Shown here: positions 30,324 through 38,732 of the stretch, piece by piece
Layout of the letters: the number at the start of each line of letters is the position of its first letter
Numbering within the stretch: the first letter of the stretch is position 1
Source of the DNA: Cupriavidus numazuensis
Lineage (GTDB): Bacteria > Pseudomonadota > Gammaproteobacteria > Burkholderiales > Burkholderiaceae
Direction: 5' to 3'
Assembly (NCBI RefSeq): GCF_905397435.1
Contig: NZ_CAJPVI010000036.1
Span: 33,771-97,770 of the forward strand
DNA length: 64,000 bases
The notes under the pieces: generated by a model
Seen by the model: the letters and a program-made list of their open reading frames with translations, nothing else
What the model was told of the DNA's origin: nothing
The model's database searches: none
Translations under genes and position numbers: made by a program

Positions 30324-30667
30324 ATGCCGAAAAGTCGTCGCCGGACAGGCCGCCGGTCGGCGCGAGGCGCATGGACAGGTCGGTCTAACGGAAATCCCAA
30401 ACTGAAATGCAGTGCTTCATGCGCCATCCCTGAAACCGCAAGGCCGGGCCAGGTGACCCGGAAAGCGCGAAGAAGCAAACCTGTTAATATACCGAACTTC
30501 GGTTTCCCGGGTTGCCTGCGCTAGGCGCGCACTGAAGCAAACCGGGCCAAAGGGCCGATTGCCGCGCTTGCCTGGTCGCCCGGGATGGCAACTTCCGCCC
30601 CGGATGCCGATCGAAACAGCCATTGCCGTCTGCGCCGGCAGCCCGCCTGACCCATTCCACGATCGCC
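30324..30667. other. Divergent intergenic region uvrA-MFS
   Basis: A 344-base spacer with no convincing gene. Near 30491-30503 lies a small perfect inverted repeat ACCGAA-C-TTCGGT within an AT-richer stretch. It might be a regulator site or part of the promoter of either divergent gene. Nothing else is evident. Confidence 0.35.
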
Positions 30668-31918
30668 ATGTCGCCGATCCCGTCTTCTTCCCCAGATGCA
30701 GCCGTTGCCGGCGAATCCAAGACCGTGCCGCAACGCGAGCGCATGACGCGCACCGAGTTGCGAGCGAGCCTCTCGCTGGCCAGCATTTTTGCGCTGCGCA
30801 TGCTGGGCTTGTTCCTGATCCTGCCAGTCTTCGCCGAGTACGCGCGCGCGCTGCCAGACGGCCATGACGCCCAGCGCGTCGGCCTGGCCATGGGCATCTA
30901 CGGCCTGATGCAGGCTTTCCTGCACATCCCGCTCGGGTGGCTGTCGGACCGCATTGGCCGCAAGCCGGTCATGGTGGCCGGCCTGCTGCTGTTCGTAGCC
31001 GGCGGCCTGGTGGCCGCGTTCTCCGATACGCTGGTGGGCATCACCGTGGGCCGCGCGTTGCAGGGCACCGGCGCGATCTCCGCTGCCATCACCGCGTGCA
31101 TCGCAGATCTCACGCGCGAGCGCCATCGCACCAAGGCCATGGCCATGGTCGGCGGCAGCATCGGCCTGACTTTCGCGCTGTCGCTGGTGATTGCCTCGCC
31201 GCTGCTGCATGCGATCGGCATGCCGGGCATCTTCGCGCTGATGTCGGTACTGGGCCTGGTGGCAATCGGCGTGACGCTGTTCGTGGTGCCTAGCCCGCCG
31301 CCGCCGCATCCGGTGCGGCTGCCATTCCGCCAGGTGCTGCTCAATCCCGACCTGATCCGCCTGAATGTCGGCGTGCTCGCGCTGCACGCCTCGCAGGTCG
31401 CCATGTTCATGGTGGTGCCGGCCATGCTGTCCGACGCTGGCATGCCGCTGGACCAGCACTGGAAGGTCTACCTGCCGGTGGTGCTGGTGTCGTTCGTACT
31501 GATGCTCGGGCCGATGATGGCCGCGGAACGCTATGGCCGTGTGCGCCCCGTGCTGCTCGGTGCCGTGGGCCTGATGACGGCTGTGCAGCTGCTGTTTGCC
31601 GCCGTGCACGGGCTGTGGCCCATCGTTGGCGTGCTTCTGCTTTTCTTCGTGGCCTTCAACGTGCTGGAGGCCATGCAGCCTTCGCTGGTCTCGCGCTACG
31701 CTGCCGCTTCGCGCGGCGCGGCGCTCGGCGTGTACAACACCACGCAGGCGATGGGCCTGTTCCTTGGTGGCGTGGTGGGCGGCTGGCTGCTCAAGCACGA
31801 AGGCAGGAGCGCCGTATTTGTCGGATGCGCGGTGGTACTTCTGGTCTGGCTTATAATCGCCTGGAGCATGAAACCGCCGCCGGCCAGGGGGCAATCCAGT
31901 GCACAGGCCACGGCCTGA
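30668..31918 (+). CDS. MFS transporter (YajR-like)
   Basis: A 416-residue major-facilitator protein with about 12 hydrophobic segments after a 35-residue hydrophilic N-terminus. The loop-2 motif GWLSDRIGRKPVMV is near residue 95, with RALQGTGAISAAITACIADLT following. It is the gene usually found between uvrA and ssb in beta-proteobacteria; the substrate is unknown. Start at 30668 (MSPIPSSSP) was chosen from two ATGs; MTRTELR at codon 26 is another option close to the first helix. Confidence 0.9.
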   Translation: MSPIPSSSPDAAVAGESKTVPQRERMTRTELRASLSLASIFALRMLGLFLILPVFAEYARALPDGHDAQRVGLAMGIYGLMQAFLHIPLGWLSDRIGRKPVMVAGLLLFVAGGLVAAFSDTLVGITVGRALQGTGAISAAITACIADLTRERHRTKAMAMVGGSIGLTFALSLVIASPLLHAIGMPGIFALMSVLGLVAIGVTLFVVPSPPPPHPVRLPFRQVLLNPDLIRLNVGVLALHASQVAMFMVVPAMLSDAGMPLDQHWKVYLPVVLVSFVLMLGPMMAAERYGRVRPVLLGAVGLMTAVQLLFAAVHGLWPIVGVLLLFFVAFNVLEAMQPSLVSRYAAASRGAALGVYNTTQAMGLFLGGVVGGWLLKHEGRSAVFVGCAVVLLVWLIIAWSMKPPPARGQSSAQATA

Positions 31919-32100
31919 CGCGGTGCCACCCGCATCACTTCGCAACAGTTCCCGGCCGAATATGCCCTAGCATGACCGCGCTTCCCGACTTGTCTGCCGG
32001 GGGCGCGTTATTCGTTTACGTTGTCGCTTTTGCAGTCGTCGCCCCATGCGGTAGCCGCACCTGCAGCAATCTGGTTCAAACTACCTACTTACTGAGCAAT

Positions 32101-32131
32101 GCCACGCTTTTCAGTGCAGCGCGTGGCTTTT
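32101..32131 (+). other. Hairpin just before the ssb ribosome site
   Basis: A 7-bp stem (GCCACGC / GCGTGGC) with a 13-base interior, followed by TTTT and then the ssb ribosome site GGAGAA. It could be a leader hairpin affecting ssb translation, or a weak terminator. Only position supports this. Confidence 0.4.
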
Positions 32132-32144
32132 GGAGAACATTCAC

Positions 32145-32687
32145 ATGGCATCCATCAACAAAGTCATTCTCGTCGGCAATCTGGGCGCGGACCCGGAAAC
32201 CCGCTACATGCCCAGCGGCGACGCCGTGACCAACCTGCGCCTGGCGACCACCGACCGCTACAAGGACAAGCAGTCCGGCGAGATGAAGGAAGCCACCGAG
32301 TGGCATCGCGTCGCCATGTTTGGCAAGCTGGCCGAAATTGCCGCCCAGTACCTGCGCAAGGGCTCGTCGGTCTATATCGAAGGTAAGATCCGCACCCGCA
32401 AGTGGCAGGATCAGAGCGGCCAGGACAAGTACAGCACCGAAATCGTCGCGGACCAGATGCAGATGCTGGGTGCACGCCAAGGCGCCGGCGGTGGCGGTGA
32501 TGAAGGCGGCTACGGCGGTGGCGGCGGCGGTGGTGGTGGCTACAACCGCGAATCGTCGGGTGGCGGTTATGGCGGTGGCCGTGGCCAAGGTGGTGGCGGT
32601 GGTGGCGGCCAGCAAGGTGGTGCACGCCGTCAACAGCAGGCGCCGTCGAACGGGTTTGAGGATATGGATGACGATATTCCGTTCTGA
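32145..32687 (+). CDS. ssb: Single-stranded DNA-binding protein
   Basis: Coats single-stranded DNA in replication and repair as a tetramer. The 180-residue product has the OB fold in residues 1-112 (MASINKVILVGNLGADPETRY, YIEGKIRTRKWQDQSGQDKYSTEI), a long Gly-rich linker (about 115-160) and the acidic tip DMDDDIPF that recruits partner proteins. TTGGAGAA precedes the ATG at 32145. The terminator at 32717 follows. The Gly-rich linker is encoded by repeated GGC/GGT and is likely to vary in length between strains. Confidence 0.97.
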   Translation: MASINKVILVGNLGADPETRYMPSGDAVTNLRLATTDRYKDKQSGEMKEATEWHRVAMFGKLAEIAAQYLRKGSSVYIEGKIRTRKWQDQSGQDKYSTEIVADQMQMLGARQGAGGGGDEGGYGGGGGGGGGYNRESSGGGYGGGRGQGGGGGGGQQGGARRQQQAPSNGFEDMDDDIPF

Positions 32688-32716
32688 AGTTGTCGGACGG
32701 ATATCTGCAGGGAAGG

Positions 32717-32745
32717 ACCCCGCCTGGTGCGGGGTTTTTCTTTTT
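32717..32745 (+). terminator. Intrinsic terminator after ssb
   Basis: A 7-bp stem (ACCCCGC / GCGGGGT), five-base loop, then TTTTCTTTTT. It is 29 bases past the ssb stop and marks the end of the core block. Confidence 0.88.
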
Positions 32746-32821
32746 GTGCGCCTCGCAGGGGCGCACTCTTCCCGACAATTTGCCGGCGGGTCGTATGAAT
32801 CGGCGCCGCGCACCGGCTCCC

Positions 32822-32856
32822 TTGACGCTAACGCCAGTTGTGCCCCAATATTGGGG
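32822..32856 (+). promoter_or_regulatory. Promoter and palindromic operator of the toxin-antitoxin pair
   Basis: A TTGACG -35-like hexamer at 32822-32827 is followed 15 bases later by the perfect 14-bp palindrome CCCCAATATTGGGG at 32843-32856, whose AATATT centre could serve as the -10 region. The palindrome ends 7 bases before the GGAG site of the antitoxin gene. Placement over the promoter fits self-repression by the antitoxin; this is inferred. Confidence 0.55.
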
Positions 32857-32875
32857 ATCAATTGGAGTGGCTGCC

Positions 32876-33208
32876 ATGCACACCTTCACCATCCGCGAAC
32901 TTCGCGAACGCTCCGGCGACCTCAGTCGAGAGGCTGAAGAAGGGCGGCTTTCGCTCGTTACGCGGCACGGCCAACCGCTGTTCGTCAGCGTCCCCTTTAC
33001 CGATGACCTGCTTCATATGGGCGTCCACACGGCCCTGGCCGTCAGCCTGTACAAGAGCGGAGAACTCACCTCCGCGCGCGCGGCCAAGCTGGCGCGGATG
33101 AGCCTGCCGCAATTCCTGGCCCACCTGAGCGAGCAGGGAATCCCAGTCGTGGATTACGATCGCTCTGAGTTGGCGCAGGAGCTCGCCGCCTTCGATGGAG
33201 CCCAATGA
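32876..33208 (+). CDS. UPF0175-family antitoxin with Phd-like N-terminus
   Basis: A 110-residue protein. Residues 1-42 (MHTFTIRELRERSGDLSREA, then RHGQPLFVSVPF) match the Phd/YefM antitoxin fold. Residues 50-98 carry the UPF0175 helical block (ALAVSLYKSGELTSARAAKLA-MSLPQFLAHLSEQGI), usual in antitoxins paired with DUF3368 toxins. GGAG lies eight bases before the ATG at 32876, deciding that start over a longer frame. The stop overlaps the toxin start (ATGA), giving coupled translation. Confidence 0.82.
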   Translation: MHTFTIRELRERSGDLSREAEEGRLSLVTRHGQPLFVSVPFTDDLLHMGVHTALAVSLYKSGELTSARAAKLARMSLPQFLAHLSEQGIPVVDYDRSELAQELAAFDGAQ

Positions 33209-33702
33209 GCCGGCCCGTCGTTGTCTCAGATTCCGGGCCGTTGATCGCTTTAGCCGGTTGTGGCCATTTGGCGTTGCTGGCCGCGGTATTTGACGTGGTT
33301 CATGTTCCGCAGGTGGTACTAGACGAAACGACGGCCGATCGCTCACGTCGGGGCGCTGCCGAGATCGTTGCGTTTGTGCACGCCCATGCGAAAGTACATC
33401 CCAGCCGCGACGATGCCATCTACACCGCTGCCGCGAGCTATCTCGATGACGGTGAAGCGCAGGCGCTGAGCCTGGCTCATGCGTTGGGGTGCGGCGTGCT
33501 GATGGACGAACGCCGTGGTCGCCAGGCCGCAATGCGCCAGGGGTTGCCGTTGTTCGGCGTGTTGGGCGTACTGCTGCAAGCCAAGCGCATCGGCAAGATC
33601 GTTCGCATCGCTCCGGCGCTTGATCAGATGCAGTTGAACGGCTACCGCATTTCAGAGGCGCTGATCGACGAAACCTTGAGGCTCGCGAGGGAGGGAGGCT
33701 GA
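33205..33702 (+). CDS. DUF3368 PIN-like toxin
   Basis: A 165-residue PIN-domain-like protein of the DUF3368 family, likely an RNase toxin. The acidic first motif is VVSDSGPLIAL near residue 7, a second acid-rich segment is LDDGEAQALSLAHALG near residue 82, and a third, LMDERRGRQAA, is near residue 98, giving the PIN-type cluster of Asp/Glu. Overlap of its ATG with the antitoxin stop supports a toxin-antitoxin operon. RNA target unknown. Confidence 0.8.
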   Translation: MSRPVVVSDSGPLIALAGCGHLALLAAVFDVVHVPQVVLDETTADRSRRGAAEIVAFVHAHAKVHPSRDDAIYTAAASYLDDGEAQALSLAHALGCGVLMDERRGRQAAMRQGLPLFGVLGVLLQAKRIGKIVRIAPALDQMQLNGYRISEALIDETLRLAREGG

Positions 33703-33733
33703 CGAGCCATTTTGTTCAGCTATCCCCTCCGCG

Positions 33734-33782
33734 CAAAAGGCAAAAAAGACAAAAGCCCCCCGCGATCTCGCAGGGGGCTTGC
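33734..33782 (-). terminator. Terminator after the lipoprotein gene
   Basis: Paired arms AAGCCCCC / GGGGGCTT with an inner GCGA/TCGC stem. On the minus strand it is followed by TTTTGTCTTTTTTG. It lies 21 bases past the lipoprotein stop and also faces the end of the toxin gene. Confidence 0.85.
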
Positions 33783-33802
33783 AAAACTACCGAACTTCCA
33801 GC

Positions 33803-35386
33803 TTACGGCCGACCCACCGAAATGTTGTAGAACACATTGCTCGGGTTGACGCTGATGGCCACGCTGATGCCGGAGTTGGCCAGGTTCATCGACACCGCTT
33901 CGTTGATGCCCGTTGACGGTGCGCGATAACGCAGGCCTACAGAAGGCACGCTGTTCTGCCACGTATCGATGCGGCCTGCGGCGTTCTGGCGCGTATAGGT
34001 GTTCGCCGCCGTATCGACTGCCGTCACGGTGTGCGAGCCGTCCACGATATCGGTCACGCCGCTCGCGTTCAGCGTGGCATCCCAATAGCTGCTGACGGAC
34101 CCGACAGCCGGAAGCGCGAAGGCCTTCGGCCGCGTCGCGAGCATGAAGCCGGCGCCGTGCACGATGACGATCGCCAGTTGGCCATCGACGCCCTTGAAGG
34201 CGAATGCGCGGGCCGTTCCCGACGGGTCGGTGATATTGAAGCCACCGTCGGCATTCGTCGCTGCCGAAGGCAGTTCGGCAGCCGGCCACTGGTCGCAGCT
34301 GCTCAGGCTGCAATCCGCGCCGCTGGTGAACTTGCCCGTGCTGTCCATGCTGAACTTGACCAGGCCCGTGCCGTAGGGCGAGCTAGTGTCGTCGCGTTCG
34401 AAAGCGAGTGCGTTCCAGTCGCCTGCGAGTTCGCTCAGGGGGATGGTCTGGTCGGGGATCACGAGGCTCGACGCACCGGCACGGCGCTCGAGTGCAATGC
34501 CCGACTTCGAGACCAGCATCCGCGCGTTGTCATTGCCGAAGCGGCAGGCCTGGCTGTCGTTCGCCTGGAATTGCTCGACTGCGCTCGTGGAATAATTTGT
34601 GCGCGTCAGCTTGACCGCATCGACCGTGAAACGCTGGACGGTATTGCCGGTGAGATCGACCTTCTGGACCTTGCCGCTACGGAACGACGCACACGTTGCC
34701 GAAGCGGGTTGCAGGATGGTCTGCACGCCGCTGGCCGAGCCAGTGTTGGACGCCACCGCGCTCGACAGATCGGCGATGGAGGTTTGCGATGCCTTCAGCG
34801 TTTCGCCAAGGGTGTCGAGCTTCTGGTCAAGCGCGTTGCCCGGCGTATTGCCGTGCGCGGCAACCAGGGTGTCCTTGAGCGGGTCGATGCCGCCCAGGTC
34901 GATCGTGCCGGTCAGGATCAGCTTGACGTTGTCGAGTGCCGTGGAGACGCCGTCGGTGGTCAGCTTCGCCTGGGCCTGCTCGTCGAAGCTGGCAAAGAAT
35001 TCTTCGGTGCTCTTGCCGGCGATCGAGGCGGTGATCAGCTCGGTCAGCGGCGTGATGTTGGCCGTTGCGGTGTTGCCGGAGCCGGCTTCGACTACCGAAT
35101 GGAGGGTGGTGCCGTCAGGCGTGGAGACGCTCAGTACGCACGGGCGCTTCGCGTTCGGGATGTCGATCGCGAACGTACCGTCGGCAGCCGTGGTGGCGGT
35201 GCCGCTGCCCGAGGCGCACTTGGCCTGGACGGTGGCGTTGGCGAGCGCTGCGCCCACTGCTGCCGTGCCTGCGATCTTGGTGGTGGGAGTCGCGGGCGCA
35301 GGCGTGGATGACTGAGAGTCGGAGCCGCCGCCGCAGGCGCTCAGTGCAGCCGCGGCAAGCGCGGACACAAGCAGTTTGGTCTTCAT
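33803..35386 (-). CDS. Large predicted lipoprotein of unknown function
   Basis: A 527-residue protein with a lipoprotein signal MKTKLLVSALAAAALSACGGG (lipid-acceptor Cys near residue 18). A Ser/Pro/Thr linker and a carboxypeptidase-regulatory-like beta domain follow (about 35-110, KIAGTAAVGAALANATV-AKCASGSG with ADGTFAI). The rest is a helical then beta-rich region with no family I recognise. Its high Asn/Ser/Thr content and compact Cys pairs suggest an outer-surface or periplasmic location. GGAAGAAA precedes the ATG. It is convergent with the toxin-antitoxin pair; no partner gene. Confidence 0.78.
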   Translation of the reverse strand: MKTKLLVSALAAAALSACGGGSDSQSSTPAPATPTTKIAGTAAVGAALANATVQAKCASGSGTATTAADGTFAIDIPNAKRPCVLSVSTPDGTTLHSVVEAGSGNTATANITPLTELITASIAGKSTEEFFASFDEQAQAKLTTDGVSTALDNVKLILTGTIDLGGIDPLKDTLVAAHGNTPGNALDQKLDTLGETLKASQTSIADLSSAVASNTGSASGVQTILQPASATCASFRSGKVQKVDLTGNTVQRFTVDAVKLTRTNYSTSAVEQFQANDSQACRFGNDNARMLVSKSGIALERRAGASSLVIPDQTIPLSELAGDWNALAFERDDTSSPYGTGLVKFSMDSTGKFTSGADCSLSSCDQWPAAELPSAATNADGGFNITDPSGTARAFAFKGVDGQLAIVIVHGAGFMLATRPKAFALPAVGSVSSYWDATLNASGVTDIVDGSHTVTAVDTAANTYTRQNAAGRIDTWQNSVPSVGLRYRAPSTGINEAVSMNLANSGISVAISVNPSNVFYNISVGRP

Positions 35387-35660
35387 GATTATTTTCTTCC
35401 CCCCGTTGTAGGAACGCTGTGTACTGATGCTTCGGCCGGAACATATCAATCCGTGATGGAAGCGGGGGCGATACTACAAATTTTCGAAATGCAGGTCGTC
35501 ACCAATTTTGGTGATAGACATCCGATACATTTGCGCCGATACAACGGTGTAATGCTGCTATTCGCGCAGCGCGCAGAACAAGCGCGGGCGAAACCCTTCT
35601 TAAGCAGGGGAGGCGTAAACCTTTGCTCACCGCAACGACGGAGGCCGGGAGGGGCTCGCT

Positions 35661-36554
35661 TCAGCCCTTCTGCCCCAGCCCTTCCACCATCCGCCGCACC
35701 GTCGTTGCAAAGAACCGCACGGGTACCGCGCGCGGCGCGCCGCGCTTCCAGAGCAGGCCGGGCGTGCGTTGTGGCGTGGGACTTTCCAGCGGGATGAAAC
35801 GCAGGCCCGCGTCGCAAGTCTCGGCGCTTTCACCGATCACTGCGGCAATATCGGTACGCCGCACGAGCTCCAGCATCGGGGCAATCGAATTGAGTTCGGC
35901 GATGACTTGCGGCTCCGCGCCCGCAGCGCGGAAGCATTCATCCAGCAACTGGCGCGTGGCCAGGTACGGCGGCAGCAGCACCATGCGCAGTCCGTGCAGC
36001 TCGATCATGCGTGCGCGGCGGCGGCCCGCCATCGGGTGGCGGTCGTTGACCACCAGCTTCAGTTCTTCGTTGTAGAGCGGCTCGAAGAACAGCGCGTCGG
36101 TCTGCGTGGGCCGGTATGACACGCCGAGATCCAGCGTGCCATCGGCGACGCGCGCCGTGATGTCGGCTGCGCCGAGCTCTTCGACGATGACGCGGACCGA
36201 AGGGTAACGGCCAAGGAACGACGCCACGCACTGGGGGATGAGCTGGATGTTGAAGCTCTGCGTCGCACCGACGCGCACTTCGCCGACCAGCAGATCCTGC
36301 TCATCGCGCACGGCGTGGATGGCGCGGTCCACCTGCCTCAGCGCTGGCGCAATGTGGAGCAGCAGCGTTTCGCCAGCCTCCGTCATCGAAACGCGTTTGC
36401 CGATGCGATCGAACAGCGGGTGGCCGAGTTCTTCCTCGAGCTGGCGGATCTGGTGGGAAAGCGTCGATTGCGTAACATGCACGCGCTCGGCCGCGCGCGT
36501 GAAGTTCAGTGTCTCGGCCAGCGCTTCGAAGTAGCGGAGGTGTCGGAGTTCCAT
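35661..36554 (-). CDS. LysR-family transcriptional regulator
   Basis: A 297-residue LysR regulator: winged helix-turn-helix at residues 1-60 (MELRHLRYFEALAETLNFTRAAERVHVTQSTLSHQIRQLEEELG), then a two-lobed effector domain. It is divergent from the citryl-CoA-lyase-like gene with about 150 bases between, so it likely controls that set. I could not place a T-N11-A box with confidence. The effector is probably a metabolite of that pathway. Confidence 0.92.
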   Translation of the reverse strand: MELRHLRYFEALAETLNFTRAAERVHVTQSTLSHQIRQLEEELGHPLFDRIGKRVSMTEAGETLLLHIAPALRQVDRAIHAVRDEQDLLVGEVRVGATQSFNIQLIPQCVASFLGRYPSVRVIVEELGAADITARVADGTLDLGVSYRPTQTDALFFEPLYNEELKLVVNDRHPMAGRRRARMIELHGLRMVLLPPYLATRQLLDECFRAAGAEPQVIAELNSIAPMLELVRRTDIAAVIGESAETCDAGLRFIPLESPTPQRTPGLLWKRGAPRAVPVRFFATTVRRMVEGLGQKG

Positions 36555-36705
36555 GGGGCGCAGACCCCGCGCAGTCGCCGGGGAGATCGGGGGATGTCCG
36601 CATCATACATAGATGCCATCGATCGTTTGAAGCGAAATTCATCATCACCATCTGTAGTCCGGCGACCCTAGACTTGTTCCATAAACCAAGGAGACAGGCA
36701 TCGCC

Positions 36706-37512
36706 ATGAAGATCGGCAAGGAAACCATTCCCCACACGGGCATCAGCACGTCCAACACCGAAACCATCGTGGTCCGCGGCGCGGACCTGTGCCAGGACCT
36801 GATCGGCAAGCTCAGCTTTACCGAGTATTTCTATTTCCTCGTCACGGGCAAGCGCCCCGACGCCGCCGCGACGAAGGTGGTGGACGCTACGCTCGTGGCC
36901 ATTGCGGAGCACGGGCTCGTGCCCAGCGTGCAGGCCAGCCGCATGACGCTGGCCGCTGCACCGGACGCGCTGCAGGGCGCGGTCGCGGCGGGCATCCTTG
37001 GTTGCGGGTCGGTGATCCTCGGGGCATCGGAGACTGCGGGCGTGATGCTGAGCGAGGTACGCGAACGCATGGTGGGTGACGAGACCATCGAGCAGGCAGC
37101 CAGAGCTGTGGTCACCGCCTGGCGCGAGGCGCGCCGCCCGATTCCCGGCTATGGCCATCCGCTGCACAAGGCGCGCGATCCGCGCGTGGCGGCGCTGTTC
37201 AGCGTGGCGCGCGAAGCGGGCGCCGATACGACCTATATCGAGATTGCCGATGCGGTGGAAGCCGTGATTCCCGGCATCGTCGGCAAGAACCTGAGCCTCA
37301 ATGTCTCGGCGGCGATCCCCGCCGTGCTGCTTGGCGTCGGCTTCCCGCTCAATGCGCTCAAGGGCGTGCCGATCCTGGCGCGTACCGGCGGTCTGATCGC
37401 GCACCTGAGCGAGGAACTGCGCCAGTCGATCGGCTTCGCGCTGTCGTACCAGGCGACGCGCGAGGTCACCTACACCGGCGAAGTCCCCGCGGGCTTCGAC
37501 CCCAAGGCCTGA
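36706..37512 (+). CDS. Citrate-synthase-like citryl-CoA lyase
   Basis: A 268-residue protein of the citrate-synthase superfamily, shorter than citrate synthase (about 430). The active-site pattern PGYGHPLHKARDPR near residue 147 holds the conserved His and Asp-Arg, and VGKNLSLNVSAAIPAVLLGVGFPLNALKGVPILARTGGLIAHLSEE gives the C-terminal helix pair. Short members act as citryl-CoA lyases or in related carbon-carbon cleavage. With the CaiB-type CoA transferase next to it (19-base gap), a CoA-activated hydroxy-acid could be made and then split; the substrate is not shown. Confidence 0.85.
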   Translation: MKIGKETIPHTGISTSNTETIVVRGADLCQDLIGKLSFTEYFYFLVTGKRPDAAATKVVDATLVAIAEHGLVPSVQASRMTLAAAPDALQGAVAAGILGCGSVILGASETAGVMLSEVRERMVGDETIEQAARAVVTAWREARRPIPGYGHPLHKARDPRVAALFSVAREAGADTTYIEIADAVEAVIPGIVGKNLSLNVSAAIPAVLLGVGFPLNALKGVPILARTGGLIAHLSEELRQSIGFALSYQATREVTYTGEVPAGFDPKA

Positions 37513-37531
37513 TGCGCCGCAGGAGCCTGCC

Positions 37532-38704
37532 ATGATCAAAGTCCTGCAAGGCGTAAAGGTGCTCGAACAAGGCACCTTCATCACGGGGCCGGCAGCGGGC
37601 ATGCTGCTGGGCGACCTCGGCGCCGACGTCATCAAGATCGAGCAACCGGGGACCGGTGACCCGTTTCGCGCGTTCAAGGGCGGCCTGTATAGTCCGCACT
37701 TCCAGACCTACAACCGCAACAAGCGCAGCATCACGCTCAATACGAAGCATGCCGACGACCTGGCCGTGTTCGATGAGCTCGTGCGCGAGGCCGACGTCTA
37801 TATCCAGAACTTCCGCCCCGGTGCCGCGGAACGCATGGGCGCTGGCGAAGCGCGGCTGCGCGAGATCAATCCGCGCCTGATCTACTGTGCCATCAGCGGC
37901 TTCGGTGCCACCGGACCGGCGGCTTCACGCCCGAGCTACGACACCGTGGCGCAGGCGGCCAGTGGTTTCCTGAACCTGCTCGTCAATCCGGCCAATCCGC
38001 GTGTGGTGGGCCCCGCGATTGCCGATTCCATGACAGGCTTCTACGCAGCATACGGCATCCTCGGTGCGCTGCATGAGCGCAACCGCACCGGCGTGGGCCG
38101 CAAGGTCGAGGTGTCGATGCTCGAGGCGATGAGCCACTTCAATCTCGACGCCTTCACGCATTACTATTCGGCCGGCGAAGTCATGGGCCCATACAGCCGC
38201 CCGAGCGTTTCGCAGTCGTACGTACTGGAATGCGCCGATGGCAAATGGATTGCCCTGCATATGTCGTCGCCAGAGAAATTCTGGCAGGGGCTGGCCAACG
38301 CCATCGAACGGCCGGACCTGTTCAAGGATGCACGCTTTGCCACGCGCGAGACGCGCATCGACAACCAGGAAACGCTGATCGACCTGCTCGGCGAGTTGTT
38401 CCGCCAGCGGCCGCGCGCGCAATGGTGCGAGCGGCTCGAAGCGGAAGACGTGCCGCATGCGCCGATGTACGACACGAGCGAGGCGCTGGAAGATCCGCAG
38501 GCGCAGCACCTGCAACTGCTGGTCACTGCGCAGCACCCTACGCTCGGCGAGTTCAAGACCGTGCGCAGTCCGGTGTCGTTCGACGGCGAGCGCGCGCTCG
38601 ATGTCGTCGCGCCGCCGCTGCTGGGCGAGCATGACGCGCAGGTACGCAATGAAGTCCGCGCCAGGCTGGCGCAAACGGAAAGCCCGGCTCAGACCGGAGC
38701 TTGA
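37532..38704 (+). CDS. CaiB/BaiF family class III CoA transferase
   Basis: A 390-residue class III CoA transferase, moving CoA between organic acids without a covalent thioester on the enzyme surface being released. Signature blocks: GVKVLEQGTFITGPAAGMLLGDLGADVIKIE at the start, VYIQNFRPGAAERMGAG near residue 90, and the catalytic Asp in SYDTVAQAASGF near residue 135. The later domain contains GRKVEVSMLEAMSHF. It follows the lyase-like gene and precedes a Bug gene, so the three likely form one operon under the LysR regulator. Confidence 0.9.
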   Translation: MIKVLQGVKVLEQGTFITGPAAGMLLGDLGADVIKIEQPGTGDPFRAFKGGLYSPHFQTYNRNKRSITLNTKHADDLAVFDELVREADVYIQNFRPGAAERMGAGEARLREINPRLIYCAISGFGATGPAASRPSYDTVAQAASGFLNLLVNPANPRVVGPAIADSMTGFYAAYGILGALHERNRTGVGRKVEVSMLEAMSHFNLDAFTHYYSAGEVMGPYSRPSVSQSYVLECADGKWIALHMSSPEKFWQGLANAIERPDLFKDARFATRETRIDNQETLIDLLGELFRQRPRAQWCERLEAEDVPHAPMYDTSEALEDPQAQHLQLLVTAQHPTLGEFKTVRSPVSFDGERALDVVAPPLLGEHDAQVRNEVRARLAQTESPAQTGA

Positions 38705-38732
38705 TCATCTGATCATCCGCAAAGGAGGAGAC

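Noticed and set aside
30481..30496. SOS (LexA) box before uvrA
   Set aside because: Only one CTGT half is present, followed by TAATATACCG; the matching ACAG half is missing.
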